Origin: an uncultured Prochlorococcus sp.
GTDB taxonomy: Bacteria; Cyanobacteriota; Cyanobacteriia; PCC-6307; Cyanobiaceae
Direction of reading: 5' to 3'
Assembly (NCBI GenBank): GCA_902572825.1
Contig: CACGHD010000012.1
Location: 1 to 41,972 of the forward strand
Length of the DNA: 41,972 bases
Part shown: one piece after another, positions 25,474-33,808 of the stretch
Layout: every line of letters starts with the position of its first letter
Position numbering within the stretch: position 1 is the stretch's first letter
Notes under the pieces: model-generated
Told to the model about the DNA's origin: nothing
What the model saw: the letters and a program-made list of their open reading frames with translations, nothing else
The model's database searches: none
Made by a program: the position numbers and the translations under genes

Positions 25474-26244
25474 TTATTCATATGGTCTAATTAGAAGTTT
25501 TTTTTCGAGGAGGAAAGTTTTTATTTCTTTTAAAGTAAGTTTCTTATCATGAAGTAATGATGCTAAAAGTGCTGCTGATGCCCTGCCTTCTTTGAAAACA
25601 TCATAGATATCCTCTAGGGAGCCTGCGCCCCCGGAAGCAATTACTGGGATATCAACAATATTTGCAACAGATTTTGTCAAATTCAAATCATACCCATTCT
25701 GCGTGCCATCACCATCCATTGAAGTAAGCAAAATCTCCCCTGCTCCTAACTCCTCAACTTTCTTTGCCCAACTTAATACATCTATTCCAGTATTTTCTCT
25801 CCCTCCTTTTACATATACCTCCCACTCACCAAACTTATTAACTTTTCTTCGAGCATCAATTGCTATCACGATACATTGATTACCAAATTCTCTAGAACTT
25901 TTAGAAATTAAATCTGGATTTCTAACTGCAGAAGAATTCAAACTTACTTTATCCGCTCCAGCTCTTAAAAGATTATTAATTGAAGAAACAGAATCTATTC
26001 CTCCACCTACTGTAAATGGGATTTTTACTGATTTTGCTGTCCTAGAGACAAGGTCAACTAATGTATTTCTATTTTCTACACTAGCTCTAATATCTAAAAA
26101 TACTAATTCATCTGCCCCCTCATCAGAATACCTACAAGCCAATTCAACAGGATCACCTGAATCTCTCAAGTTCACAAAATTTACACCTTTAACCACTCTG
26201 CCATGGGCGACATCTAAACAAGGAATTAAACGAAGAGCTACCAT
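25474..26244 (-). CDS. hisF: imidazole glycerol phosphate synthase, cyclase subunit
   Basis: Cyclase half of IGP synthase. It takes ammonia from HisH and converts PRFAR to imidazole glycerol phosphate and AICAR, linking histidine and purine synthesis. 256 aa, the standard length. The catalytic aspartates fall exactly where expected: Asp11 (IPCLDV) and Asp130 (VIAIDARR). GGGIDSV and [13 protein letters not shown] are the phosphate-binding loops. hisH is not in this window. It is divergent from the DUF2862 gene across 59 bases, which contain TGCATAAT at 26278-26285, a possible extended -10 for the opposite strand. Confidence 0.97.
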   Translation of the reverse strand: MVALRLIPCLDVAHGRVVKGVNFVNLRDSGDPVELACRYSDEGADELVFLDIRASVENRNTLVDLVSRTAKSVKIPFTVGGGIDSVSSINNLLRAGADKVSLNSSAVRNPDLISKSSREFGNQCIVIAIDARRKVNKFGEWEVYVKGGRENTGIDVLSWAKKVEELGAGEILLTSMDGDGTQNGYDLNLTKSVANIVDIPVIASGGAGSLEDIYDVFKEGRASAALLASLLHDKKLTLKEIKTFLLEKKLLIRPYE

Positions 26245-26303
26245 TTTAGTAAAAATTGTCCAAATGCTGTTAATCTTGCATAATAGCTTCCATTTTACCT
26301 CTT

Positions 26304-26528
26304 ATGGCTGAAACAAAATTATTACCCAAAATCGGTAGTAAAATCAAAATTAACATTTACAAAGTAAAAGATAGACTACCAGCTAAATTAATCGATCAAA
26401 TATCATCGAGTCCTAAAGCCGTAATAACAGGCTATAAAATGACAGACGGCAGAAGTATTGGAATCACCGCAAAATTTCAGAATGGTGAGCAAAATTGGTT
26501 TTTCCCAGAAGAAATTGAGAAAGGTTAA
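26304..26528 (+). CDS. DUF2862 small protein, 74 aa
   Basis: Short conserved cyanobacterial protein of unknown role. The sequence reads as a compact beta-rich domain: GSKIKINIYKVKDRLPAKL, then VITGYKMTDGRSIGITAKF and a terminal QNWFFPEEIE, reminiscent of an SH3-like barrel. There is no signal or membrane span. It lies 8 bases upstream of chlG on the same strand and is likely co-transcribed with it, a neighbourhood that could hint at a role in chlorophyll synthesis, but this is only positional evidence. Confidence 0.8.
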   Translation: MAETKLLPKIGSKIKINIYKVKDRLPAKLIDQISSSPKAVITGYKMTDGRSIGITAKFQNGEQNWFFPEEIEKG

Positions 26529-26536
26529 AGAATAAA

Positions 26537-27484
26537 GTGAATGATCCAAAACAACTATTAGGAATTAAAGGTGCCTCTGAAACATCAAGTATATGGAAAC
26601 TCCGTATACAGTTAATGAAACCTATAACGTGGATCCCTTTGATATGGGGAGTTATTTGTGGAGCAGCTGCAAGTGGGAATTTTGAATGGACATTTAGTAA
26701 TGTTTTAGCTTCATTAGCATGTATGTTAATGAGTGGACCGCTTCTGGCTGGTTATACCCAAACCATAAATGATTTTTTTGATAAAGAAATTGATGCAATT
26801 AATGAACCAAATAGACCAATTCCTTCTGGGAAAATTTCAATTAAAGATGTAAAAATACAAATCTGGGTATTACTTATAGCGGGTTTAATAGTTGCTTTTC
26901 TATTAGATTTATATGCTAAGCACAGCTTCCCCTCTGTCTTAGTTTTGGCATTAGGAGGTTCCTTTGTTAGTTATATATATTCTGCTCCACCACTCAAATT
27001 AAAACAGAATGGTTGGCTTGGAAATTATGCATTAGGAGCATCTTATATAGCTTTACCTTGGTGGGCAGGACAAGCCTTGTTTGGGAAATTAACAATCGTG
27101 ACGGCGATACTAACACTTGCTTATAGCCTCTCAGGACTTGGAATTGCTGTTATTAATGATTTCAAAAGTGTTGAAGGAGACTCAAAGCTTGGATTGAATT
27201 CTCTACCAGTAGTATTTGGAATTAAAAATGCAAGTAGAATAAGTGCAGGACTGATTGATATTTTTCAATTAGCAATGGTTGTAGTATTAGTCATTATTGG
27301 TCAACATTTAGCATCTGTAATTTTGGTTTTATTGGTAATTCCACAAATTACATTTCAAGATATGTGGTTACTAAGAGATCCTCTAAAGTTTGATGTCAAA
27401 TATCAAGCAAGTGCCCAACCGTTCCTTATAACTGGGATGTTAGTTACAGCTCTAGCTATAGGACATAGTTTTTTAGTTGCTTAA
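26537..27484 (+). CDS. chlG: chlorophyll synthase
   Basis: UbiA-superfamily membrane enzyme that esterifies (divinyl) chlorophyllide with phytyl or geranylgeranyl diphosphate, the last step of chlorophyll synthesis. 315 aa. The first Asp-rich motif is NDFFDKEIDAINEPNRPIPSG at about residues 78-98 and the second is INDFKSVEGDSKLGLNSLP near residue 206, both in ChlG rather than UbiA form. About nine spans. The start follows a short segment after DUF2862. The 3' end overlaps the penicillin-binding protein gene by 8 bases if that gene uses TTG. Confidence 0.96.
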   Translation: MNDPKQLLGIKGASETSSIWKLRIQLMKPITWIPLIWGVICGAAASGNFEWTFSNVLASLACMLMSGPLLAGYTQTINDFFDKEIDAINEPNRPIPSGKISIKDVKIQIWVLLIAGLIVAFLLDLYAKHSFPSVLVLALGGSFVSYIYSAPPLKLKQNGWLGNYALGASYIALPWWAGQALFGKLTIVTAILTLAYSLSGLGIAVINDFKSVEGDSKLGLNSLPVVFGIKNASRISAGLIDIFQLAMVVVLVIIGQHLASVILVLLVIPQITFQDMWLLRDPLKFDVKYQASAQPFLITGMLVTALAIGHSFLVA

Positions 27485-29255
27485 GGTGCAAAAGATTAAA
27501 TTTAAATCTTTTGTTTTAATAATTCCAATATTAGTTTTTTCTGGAATATCTTTTTATTTTTTTAATCTAATATTTAATACCTTAAAATTTGACGTTCCTA
27601 AAAATAAAAAGTCTCGGGAAACCAAATATTCTTACGTAATATCATCTTCCGATAATAAGATACTAAGCAAATCAAGCCGCAAATATGAAATAGATAATAG
27701 TTATCATAAAATTCCATTTTTTCTTAAACATTCTTTTATATCTTCTGAGGATAAAAAATTTTATAAACATAATGGAATAGATTTACAAAGTATTTCACGT
27801 GCTCTTATTCAAAATATTAGAAGTGGTTATGTTAAAGAGGGAGGAAGTACGATTACACAACAAGTTGCTAGATTACTTTTTCTAAATAATGATTTAAGTT
27901 TTCAAAGAAAAATCAAAGAAATATTTATATCACTCATACTTGAATTTAGATATGACAAAAATCAAATTTTAAAATTATATTTAAATAATATTTATCTAGG
28001 ATCAGGAGCATACGGGGTAAACGAGGCTGCCCAAGTTTATTTTGGAAAATTTATAGAAGAATTGACATTATCAGAGATCGCATTAATTGCAGGATTAGCT
28101 CCAGCTCCATCAATTTATTCACCTTATCAAAATTTAGAACTAGCTATTAAAAATAGAAATAAAGTTCTTGAATCAATGTATATTGATGGATATATTTCTC
28201 TTGCAAATAAGAATAAGGCTATTAAAGAAAAAATAAAGTTAAATTATCAAACAGCTGATAATTTTTTAGATGATAAATTACTAATAAACTTTATTCTTCA
28301 GGAAACAGATAAAAAAATTGGAAGTAAAAATGATTATAAGTTTTTAAGAATTAAATCTTCTATCAACAAAGATTGGCAAGAAAAAGGTCAAAAAATTTCA
28401 AGATACGCTGGGCCCAAAGAACTTGAATTTGGTCTGTTATCTATCGAATCAAACACAGGACTAATCAGGACAATGATAACCAGCAAAAATCCATCAATTA
28501 ATGAATACAATAGAGTGATTTCATCTGTAAGACCTTTAGGTTCTACTTTTAAAATAATCCCTTATGCTGCTGCATTAATCGAAGGAGTAAAATTAAGCGA
28601 TAAATTTGAAGACTTACCAATATGCTGGGAAAGTTATTGCCCAAAAAATTTTTCAGAAGACTATGGAGGTTCAATATCTTTGATTGAATCATTTAAAAGT
28701 TCATCAAATATCGTTCCAATATCAATAACAAAAAAAATCGGCTTAAAAAATATTATTAATTTAGCGAATTCATTCGGACTAGGTTACGAGCAAGAGTTTG
28801 AGGAATTCCCATCATTAGCTATTGGCGCCTACGGAGATAATCTTTTAAACATCACAAATGCATATTCTGCAATTAATAATAATGGGAAGATTCAAAGCCC
28901 TGAAATCATAGAAAAAATAGAATCATTTAAAAAACAACCTATTTGGGAAAATAAATCTATTTTCAAGAAAATATTAGATTTAAAAATAAATAAGAAAATA
29001 AATAAACTTCTTGAAAAATCTGTAAAAGAAGGCACTTCAAAAGCAGCCTCTATAAAAGGAAAGAAAATTTATGGGAAAACAGGAACATCTGATGGAAATA
29101 AAGATCTCTGGTTTATTGGTTCCATTGATAACCTTACAACAGGGATATGGATAGGTTATGACGATAACAAGGAATCTGAATTATCTAGTGGGAATGCAGC
29201 TTATTTATGGAAGAAGTTCATATCTGAAATTTATAAAATTCCAATTAAACAATAA
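27477..29255 (+). CDS. class A penicillin-binding protein (transglycosylase/transpeptidase)
   Basis: 592 aa. An N-terminal membrane anchor (residues 10-33) is followed by the GT51 glycosyltransferase domain: SSEDKKFYKHNGID (Glu91), EGGSTITQQ (121-129) and RKIKE with the second catalytic Glu148. The transpeptidase domain has the SxxK motif STFK (Ser356, Lys359), SSN (409-411) and KTGT (534-537). In the last GT motif, usually ILExYLN, the Glu is Lys166 (ILKLYLN). The TTG at 27477 overlaps chlG; the GTG at 27486, two codons after the chlG stop, is equally likely. It polymerises and crosslinks peptidoglycan at the cytoplasmic membrane. It is convergent with rsmB. Confidence 0.92.
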   Translation: MLKVQKIKFKSFVLIIPILVFSGISFYFFNLIFNTLKFDVPKNKKSRETKYSYVISSSDNKILSKSSRKYEIDNSYHKIPFFLKHSFISSEDKKFYKHNGIDLQSISRALIQNIRSGYVKEGGSTITQQVARLLFLNNDLSFQRKIKEIFISLILEFRYDKNQILKLYLNNIYLGSGAYGVNEAAQVYFGKFIEELTLSEIALIAGLAPAPSIYSPYQNLELAIKNRNKVLESMYIDGYISLANKNKAIKEKIKLNYQTADNFLDDKLLINFILQETDKKIGSKNDYKFLRIKSSINKDWQEKGQKISRYAGPKELEFGLLSIESNTGLIRTMITSKNPSINEYNRVISSVRPLGSTFKIIPYAAALIEGVKLSDKFEDLPICWESYCPKNFSEDYGGSISLIESFKSSSNIVPISITKKIGLKNIINLANSFGLGYEQEFEEFPSLAIGAYGDNLLNITNAYSAINNNGKIQSPEIIEKIESFKKQPIWENKSIFKKILDLKINKKINKLLEKSVKEGTSKAASIKGKKIYGKTGTSDGNKDLWFIGSIDNLTTGIWIGYDDNKESELSSGNAAYLWKKFISEIYKIPIKQ

Positions 29256-29264
29256 ATTATATTT

Positions 29265-30581
29265 TTAAGATTTATAAGAAATTATTGCAGAATAAAATCC
29301 ATCACCAGGATAATCCAAGCTAGGTAAAATTTGCTTTTGGCTAACCAATTTTAAAGTTTTGTTTTTTTCAATAAATCGGTCAATTAATAGATTATTTTCA
29401 TCGGGACAAATAGTACAAGTTGAATAAACTAAAGTGCCATCTTTTTTCAAAAGAGGAAAAATACTCTCCAAAAGTTTTTCCTGTAATAAAGTTAAAGATT
29501 TTATTTTTTCTTTACTTAAAGACCATCTAGAATCTGGATTCCTGGAAAGAGTTCCAATCCCTGAACATGGAGCATCTAATAAAATTTTATCAAAATAAGA
29601 TATAAACTTAGGATTTAATTCAATCAATTTCGTAGCATCAGCCTTAAGGGTATTAACAGATTTCAAATTTAACCTTTCTAAATTTGATTGCAGTATTTTC
29701 AATCTTTTTGCTGATCTATCTACGGCAATGATTTCAGCACTATCATTTGTTAATTCTGCAAGGTGGGTAGACTTACTTCCTGGAGCTGCGCATGCATCTA
29801 AAATCTTTTCACCTTCTTTTGGATTTAAGAGAGGTGCTATCCACTGAGAAGATCTATCTTGAATTGTCCAAAGTCCATCACTATATCCTGGTAAATTTTT
29901 TATAGATCTTGGATTAGATTTTAAAGTAATTCCATTATGTAAATCATTAATAATTTCAGCATCAATTTTATTTTCATGAAGTACTTTCAAAAAGTTATCT
30001 AAATTAGTTTTTAATTGGTTAATTCTCAAATCTATTAATGGTTTTTTATTAAATGCCTTAATGATATTTTCACCCTCGCTATTGCCGACCCATTTATAAA
30101 GATCCTTCACAAGCCATAATGGAAATGATTCAAGATATGAAATTCTTTCTTTTCTATCAGAAGATAATTCCGGAAAGATTTTTTGTTCTAATTTTCTTGA
30201 TGCATTTCTCAATATCGCATTTACAGTTCCCGCTAAACCATTTAAATCTGTTTTTTTAGCTACTTCTACAGTGGTAGAAATAGCAGCAGGAAATGGGATT
30301 TTATCCATTTTCAATAGTTGATACAAACCTATATGTAGAAGCCATCTTAACTTTGGAGGCTGCTTTTTATGAGTAATTTTTGATGTATGATCCATCCAAA
30401 GATCAAGAAATTTTCTATACCTTATGCATCCAAAAGATAATTCCGTAATAAAAGCTATATCAAGAGGATTAAATTGATAATTTTTTAAAACCTTTTCAAG
30501 AGCATGATCAGAAAAATCACCAGAACTAACTTTTAATAAAATTTCCCAAGCTGCCTTTCTTTGTAAATATCCTATGCTCAA
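29265..30581 (-). CDS. rsmB: 16S rRNA m5C967 methyltransferase (RsmB/Sun)
   Basis: 438 aa. The N-terminal NusB-like RNA-binding domain covers about residues 1-135, followed by a NOL1/NOP2/Sun Rossmann methyltransferase. The SAM motif is DACAAPGSKSTH (262-273), Cys339 lies in DAPCSGIGTL and the expected nucleophile is Cys389 in YSTCTICPDEN. The order and length match E. coli RsmB. It is convergent with the penicillin-binding protein gene, with 9 bases between stops. Confidence 0.93.
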   Translation of the reverse strand: MSIGYLQRKAAWEILLKVSSGDFSDHALEKVLKNYQFNPLDIAFITELSFGCIRYRKFLDLWMDHTSKITHKKQPPKLRWLLHIGLYQLLKMDKIPFPAAISTTVEVAKKTDLNGLAGTVNAILRNASRKLEQKIFPELSSDRKERISYLESFPLWLVKDLYKWVGNSEGENIIKAFNKKPLIDLRINQLKTNLDNFLKVLHENKIDAEIINDLHNGITLKSNPRSIKNLPGYSDGLWTIQDRSSQWIAPLLNPKEGEKILDACAAPGSKSTHLAELTNDSAEIIAVDRSAKRLKILQSNLERLNLKSVNTLKADATKLIELNPKFISYFDKILLDAPCSGIGTLSRNPDSRWSLSKEKIKSLTLLQEKLLESIFPLLKKDGTLVYSTCTICPDENNLLIDRFIEKNKTLKLVSQKQILPSLDYPGDGFYSAIISYKS

Positions 30582-30632
30582 AATATAATTAATTTTTTAA
30601 AGATAACTTTAATATACAAAAAATTCAAAAAT

Positions 30633-30776
30633 TTAAACTACTTTTTCAATTGCAGAATTAAACCAAATAAAACCTAAGATAGAAATAAGTGAAAGATTAA
30701 ATCCTAAAAAAAGAAAGATATTTAAAGAATGGATTCTTTCACGAAAAAATATTTTTTTCTCTTTTTGATACTTCAT
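30633..30776 (-). CDS. small single-span membrane protein, 47 aa
   Basis: Forty-eight codons from ATG (complement of 30774-30776) to TAA. The N-terminus is basic (MKYQKEKKIFFRERIH), followed by a hydrophobic helix at about residues 18-40 (NIFLFLGFNLSLISILGFIWF) and ends SAIEKVV. The positive-inside pattern suggests that the N-terminus stays in the cytoplasm. No family recognised. It fills part of the 497-base gap between rsmB and the photolyase-like gene, on the same strand as both. Confidence 0.55.
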   Translation of the reverse strand: MKYQKEKKIFFRERIHSLNIFLFLGFNLSLISILGFIWFNSAIEKVV

Positions 30777-30795
30777 TATTAAAATAAAAACTTAT

Positions 30796-30975
30796 TCAGA
30801 ATTTCAAACGGCAACCAATATTGATATATCCCGCATCAAGCATTCTCCCTAATTTAATTGCTATGGATTCCTCCAACCTAGTGAAATTAGATTGATGGGT
30901 AGTTATCCAATCTAATTCAGAAAAAGTGATAATTCCCGTCGAATTACTTTTTAAAAAAAGTGTTCCAATTTCCAT
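30796..30975 (-). CDS. small conserved-looking protein, 59 aa, unknown function
   Basis: Sixty codons from ATG (complement of 30973-30975) to TGA. The sequence has a globular look rather than random composition: MEIGTLFLKSNSTGIITFSE, then LDWITTHQSNFTRLEESIAI and KLGRMLDAGYINIGCRLKF, with balanced charges and a Cys near the end. No signal peptide or span. I have the impression of a small protein widespread in marine picocyanobacteria, but cannot name it. It lies 19 bases upstream of the 47-aa gene. Confidence 0.6.
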   Translation of the reverse strand: MEIGTLFLKSNSTGIITFSELDWITTHQSNFTRLEESIAIKLGRMLDAGYINIGCRLKF

Positions 30976-31078
30976 TAGATAAATCTAATTTTCTAAATTA
31001 ACATCCGTACTCAATATTTATTCATAACATAATATTCTTTTAATTTTTCAAAGACAACTGTAGATTATTACTCTTAAA

Positions 31079-32569
31079 TTATTGAATATCTCTTAAAAAT
31101 TTATCGGCCGTTTTTAAGTGATTATTTAATTTTTCCTCTGACATTTTATCGAGATTTCTCGTTAACATTGCCAGACGATATTGCTTTCTAAAAAAGCTTT
31201 CATTATCTTTAATAAATTTCCAAAATAAGCCATCCCATATTTCACACCATGGGCCACTTTTAAAATTAGACATTTTTTTTACATAATTAGAGCTTGATAT
31301 ATATGGCTTTGTTGAAAAGATACCACCATCACTAAACTGACTCATTCCGTAAACATTTGGGACCATAACCCAATCATAGGAATCAATAAACATTTCCATA
31401 AACCATTTATAAACTTGGTTGGGGTGAATTCTACATAGAAGCATAAAGTTGCCAACAATCATTAGCCGCTCAATATGATGACAATAACCAAATTTAATAA
31501 TATTTTTTATAACAACGTCTACTGGTTCAATTCCTGTATTTCCTTGATAAAAAGATTTTGGAATTGGCTTATCTTCAAAATTCCAAAAATTACTATTTCG
31601 CATCTTTGTTCCGTACTTTTTATAGACGAGGCAAATAAATTCTCTCCATCCAATAATTTGACGAATAAAACCCTCTAAAGAGTTAATAGGAACATTATTA
31701 TTTTTTGCAAAAAGTAATGCTTTATTTACTACTACATCTGGGGTTAATAAGCCGCTATTTAAAAGAGGAGAAAGTAAACTGTGCCATAAAAAAGAATTTT
31801 CTTTAGAAATAGCATCCTCATAATCTCCAAATAAGAAAAATCTATGTTTAAAAAAATCATTTAACCATTCATCTGCCTCTTCAAAATTAATTGGATATAA
31901 AAAGTTATTACTTTCTCCAATAAACTCAATATCAAAATTAGCTAATGACCTTTCAGCATTAATTACAAATTTATTTTTTTGTAATTTAGGTGTATCGGGT
32001 ATATTTATTTTTTTTGGTAATTTTTTTCTGTTCATTTCATCGAAACTCCATTTACCACCTACAGGTGTATCATCAGGATTAACTAATATCTTTTGGCTCT
32101 TTCTTTGATTCTCATAAAATCTTCCCATAAGAGGTTTTTTTGCATTTGATGCAAATAAATCTTTTAAATCTTCACTGCTCATAAACATAGGAGAAGGCAA
32201 AATATTTAAAGTTAAATTATTACTTTCAACAAAATTTTTAATCCTCTTCATTATTAAAAAATCATGAGGGTCAATGAGATTTATTTTCTGATATTTATTT
32301 TTAACAAATTCCGATAAGTAATCAACTGTAGAAACATTATTTTTGTTTTCGATATATAAAACTTTAAAGCCAGATATTTCTAAATAATTTTTATAAGCGA
32401 GCAAAGATGCTCTATGAAAAACTAACTTATTTTTATGGTTAACTAATTTATGAAATTTATCATTTCCAAAAAATAATGAGTCTTCCAAAATCAAAACTTC
32501 ACAATTTATATTTAAGATTGGGCTTTCTCTAAAAAGTTGATTCGGGAAAATAATTGATACTTGTTTCAT
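31079..32569 (-). CDS. cryptochrome/photolyase-related protein (DPRP, FeS-BCP family) with altered cysteine pattern
   Basis: 496 aa, of the deoxyribodipyrimidine photolyase-related group whose studied members are bacterial (6-4) photolyases or photoreceptors with FAD, a lumazine-type antenna and usually a [4Fe-4S] cluster. Conserved segments are [15 protein letters not shown] (171-185), [10 protein letters not shown] with His364-His365, and the block [35 protein letters not shown] (400-434). In the usual family a CxxC and two further Cys bind the cluster; after NYVKKMS this protein reads [13 protein letters not shown], leaving only Cys442, and the Cys expected after TGxx is Pro349. Cluster loss is therefore likely. 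The ATG overlaps the DUF2256 stop by 4 bases in a four-gene operon. Confidence 0.85.
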   Translation of the reverse strand: MKQVSIIFPNQLFRESPILNINCEVLILEDSLFFGNDKFHKLVNHKNKLVFHRASLLAYKNYLEISGFKVLYIENKNNVSTVDYLSEFVKNKYQKINLIDPHDFLIMKRIKNFVESNNLTLNILPSPMFMSSEDLKDLFASNAKKPLMGRFYENQRKSQKILVNPDDTPVGGKWSFDEMNRKKLPKKINIPDTPKLQKNKFVINAERSLANFDIEFIGESNNFLYPINFEEADEWLNDFFKHRFFLFGDYEDAISKENSFLWHSLLSPLLNSGLLTPDVVVNKALLFAKNNNVPINSLEGFIRQIIGWREFICLVYKKYGTKMRNSNFWNFEDKPIPKSFYQGNTGIEPVDVVIKNIIKFGYCHHIERLMIVGNFMLLCRIHPNQVYKWFMEMFIDSYDWVMVPNVYGMSQFSDGGIFSTKPYISSSNYVKKMSNFKSGPWCEIWDGLFWKFIKDNESFFRKQYRLAMLTRNLDKMSEEKLNNHLKTADKFLRDIQ

Positions 32570-32697
32570 CTTTGCGACTTCCTGTTACTGCATCTTTTTG
32601 AACAGTAGATAACATCATCCCAACAGTTTTTCCATTTTTTACGCCACTCAAAGGGCCTATCGCAAACAGGACAAGTTTTAGTAGAAATATTTTTCAA
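32566..32697 (-). CDS. DUF2256 zinc-ribbon-like small protein, 43 aa
   Basis: The frame from TTG (complement of 32695-32697) to TGA encodes 43 residues: [18 protein letters not shown], then [16 protein letters not shown]. This is the DUF2256 pattern, with Cys9/Cys12 and Cys32/Cys36 as probable zinc ligands. TTG is the only reasonable start because an in-frame TAA lies two codons upstream. The TGA overlaps the ATG of the photolyase-like gene (ATGA), implying coupled translation, and the gene begins 3 bases after the DUF2805 stop. DUF2256 genes are commonly found beside this photolyase-like family, but no function is established. Confidence 0.85.
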   Translation of the reverse strand: MKNISTKTCPVCDRPFEWRKKWKNCWDDVIYCSKRCSNRKSQR

Positions 32698-32700
32698 AAT

Positions 32701-32937
32701 TTATAATTTTCTTTTATGAGTAGATTTAAATCTAGTTGAATCTTTAAGGGCCATATGTTTTGTATTTCTTCCCGAAACTCTCTTTCTCCAGACTTTGAAA
32801 GATTTGGGTTTAAGATTTTGACGCATAATTTTTATCGCATCTTCCTCTTTTAAACCAAATTGATACTCGATAGCTTCAAAGGGTGTTCTATCTTCCCAAC
32901 ACATTTCTATTATTCTGTCTATATCGATACTTTCCAT
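32701..32937 (-). CDS. DUF2805 small protein (TIGR03643 type), 78 aa
   Basis: The N-terminus reads DIDRIIEMCWEDRTPFEAIEYQFGLKEEDAIKIMRQNLKP, which looks like a helix-turn-helix-type fold, followed by a very basic tail (FKVWRKRVSGRNTKHMALK ... HKRKL) suitable for nucleic acid binding. The family is assigned from this wording, and its function is unknown. It lies 2 bases downstream of the DCC-domain gene and 3 bases upstream of DUF2256, so it belongs to the same transcript as the photolyase-like gene. Confidence 0.85.
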   Translation of the reverse strand: MESIDIDRIIEMCWEDRTPFEAIEYQFGLKEEDAIKIMRQNLKPKSFKVWRKRVSGRNTKHMALKDSTRFKSTHKRKL

Positions 32938-32939
32938 AT

Positions 32940-33344
32940 TTATTGTTCACATTGTGAGGTACAAAGTTTTTCAATATCGGATCTACCTGTAATTTGAAGT
33001 CTATATTTTGCCCAATATCTGTAAACTAATCTCAATAATGGAGATAAGAGCTTAATCTTCAAGGGATAATAAACCCAACCCAAACCAACTAATTCATAAG
33101 AATATGCAAGCACATCTAGTCCCCTAATAATTTGACCATTTTCAATAATCCCATGCAGGTTTGACATAGCTTCTGAATATGAGATGTCATTAAAAAGACT
33201 TTGATCATAATCCTTACTATTAATATCTATAAATGTAATTTGATTTAAAGTATCTCTTTTTTTAAGAAAATTTGTTTCTCTCAAGCAAAGTGGACAACCA
33301 CCATCGAATAAGAAGGTTAATTTATTTTTCATATTTTTATTCAA
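32940..33344 (-). CDS. DCC-family thiol-disulfide oxidoreductase-like protein (DUF393)
   Basis: 134 aa. The family motif is at the N-terminus: FLFDGGCPLCLRETNFLKKRD, with a CxxC pair Cys17/Cys20 after DGG. The body carries the usual DUF393 segments (ITFIDINSKDYD, MSNLHGIIENGQIIRGLDVLAYSYELVGLGWVYYPLKI). The thioredoxin-like CxxC suggests redox chemistry, but the substrate is unknown. It is the first gene of the four-gene minus-strand run that ends with the photolyase-like protein, and 164 bases separate it from the next gene upstream. Confidence 0.85.
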   Translation of the reverse strand: MNKNMKNKLTFLFDGGCPLCLRETNFLKKRDTLNQITFIDINSKDYDQSLFNDISYSEAMSNLHGIIENGQIIRGLDVLAYSYELVGLGWVYYPLKIKLLSPLLRLVYRYWAKYRLQITGRSDIEKLCTSQCEQ

Positions 33345-33508
33345 ATATAGAAATTAATTAACTTTTTTGTGGAATAAAAATTTTTTTTAGAGTACAAGCT
33401 TTATAAAGCCTTAATAATTGCCAGTTCTAATTTAGTAAAATTATATTATCTTATTAATTAATAAGCCATTGATTAAGGGATACATCAATGGTTTAAAACT
33501 ATTTATGA
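33345..33508. other. intergenic region with a palindrome and a hairpin, no gene seen
   Basis: Contains a perfect 16-base palindrome CTTATTAATTAATAAG (33450-33465) followed by a hairpin with arms CCATTGAT (33466-33473) and ATCAATGG (33484-33491) and a 10-base loop. The hairpin is about 18 bases past the stop of the minus-strand 67-aa gene and could end its transcript, though it lacks a long T run. The promoter of the DCC-DUF2805-DUF2256-photolyase operon should also lie in this region. Confidence 0.5.
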
Positions 33509-33712
33509 TCAGTCATCTAAAAGATGAACTCCTTCTCCTACGTCAGGAGTAAATCTACAATATTTTTCAAAAATAAGTCCAACACCTCTCATTTTTTCTC
33601 CTAATTCATCGTTAAATTTATTCCATTCTTCTGATTCACGATCAGGTAAATTCCACCCTTGATTTTCTACCATACTTGTTATTACTGTATAGTCCCATTC
33701 TATGTATGCCAT
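33509..33712 (-). CDS. hypothetical protein, 67 aa
   Basis: Small, acidic, soluble protein: MAYIEWDYTVITSMVENQGW, then NLPDRESEEWNKFNDELGEK and MRGVGLIFEKYCRFTPDVGE, ending GVHLLDD. The three Trp residues and ordered charge pattern argue for a real folded protein. No family recognised and no signal or membrane helix. It is transcribed alone, divergent from trmH across about 80-95 bases and followed by the hairpin at 33466-33491. Confidence 0.7.
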   Translation of the reverse strand: MAYIEWDYTVITSMVENQGWNLPDRESEEWNKFNDELGEKMRGVGLIFEKYCRFTPDVGEGVHLLDD

Positions 33713-33808
33713 TGAGTTAATTTAAACTACCAAAATATTATAAACCACGAGATTTAAAAGGTAATCAATATTTTTTGAATATAATTTAAAAGTGTGCAAA
33801 AATTACAA

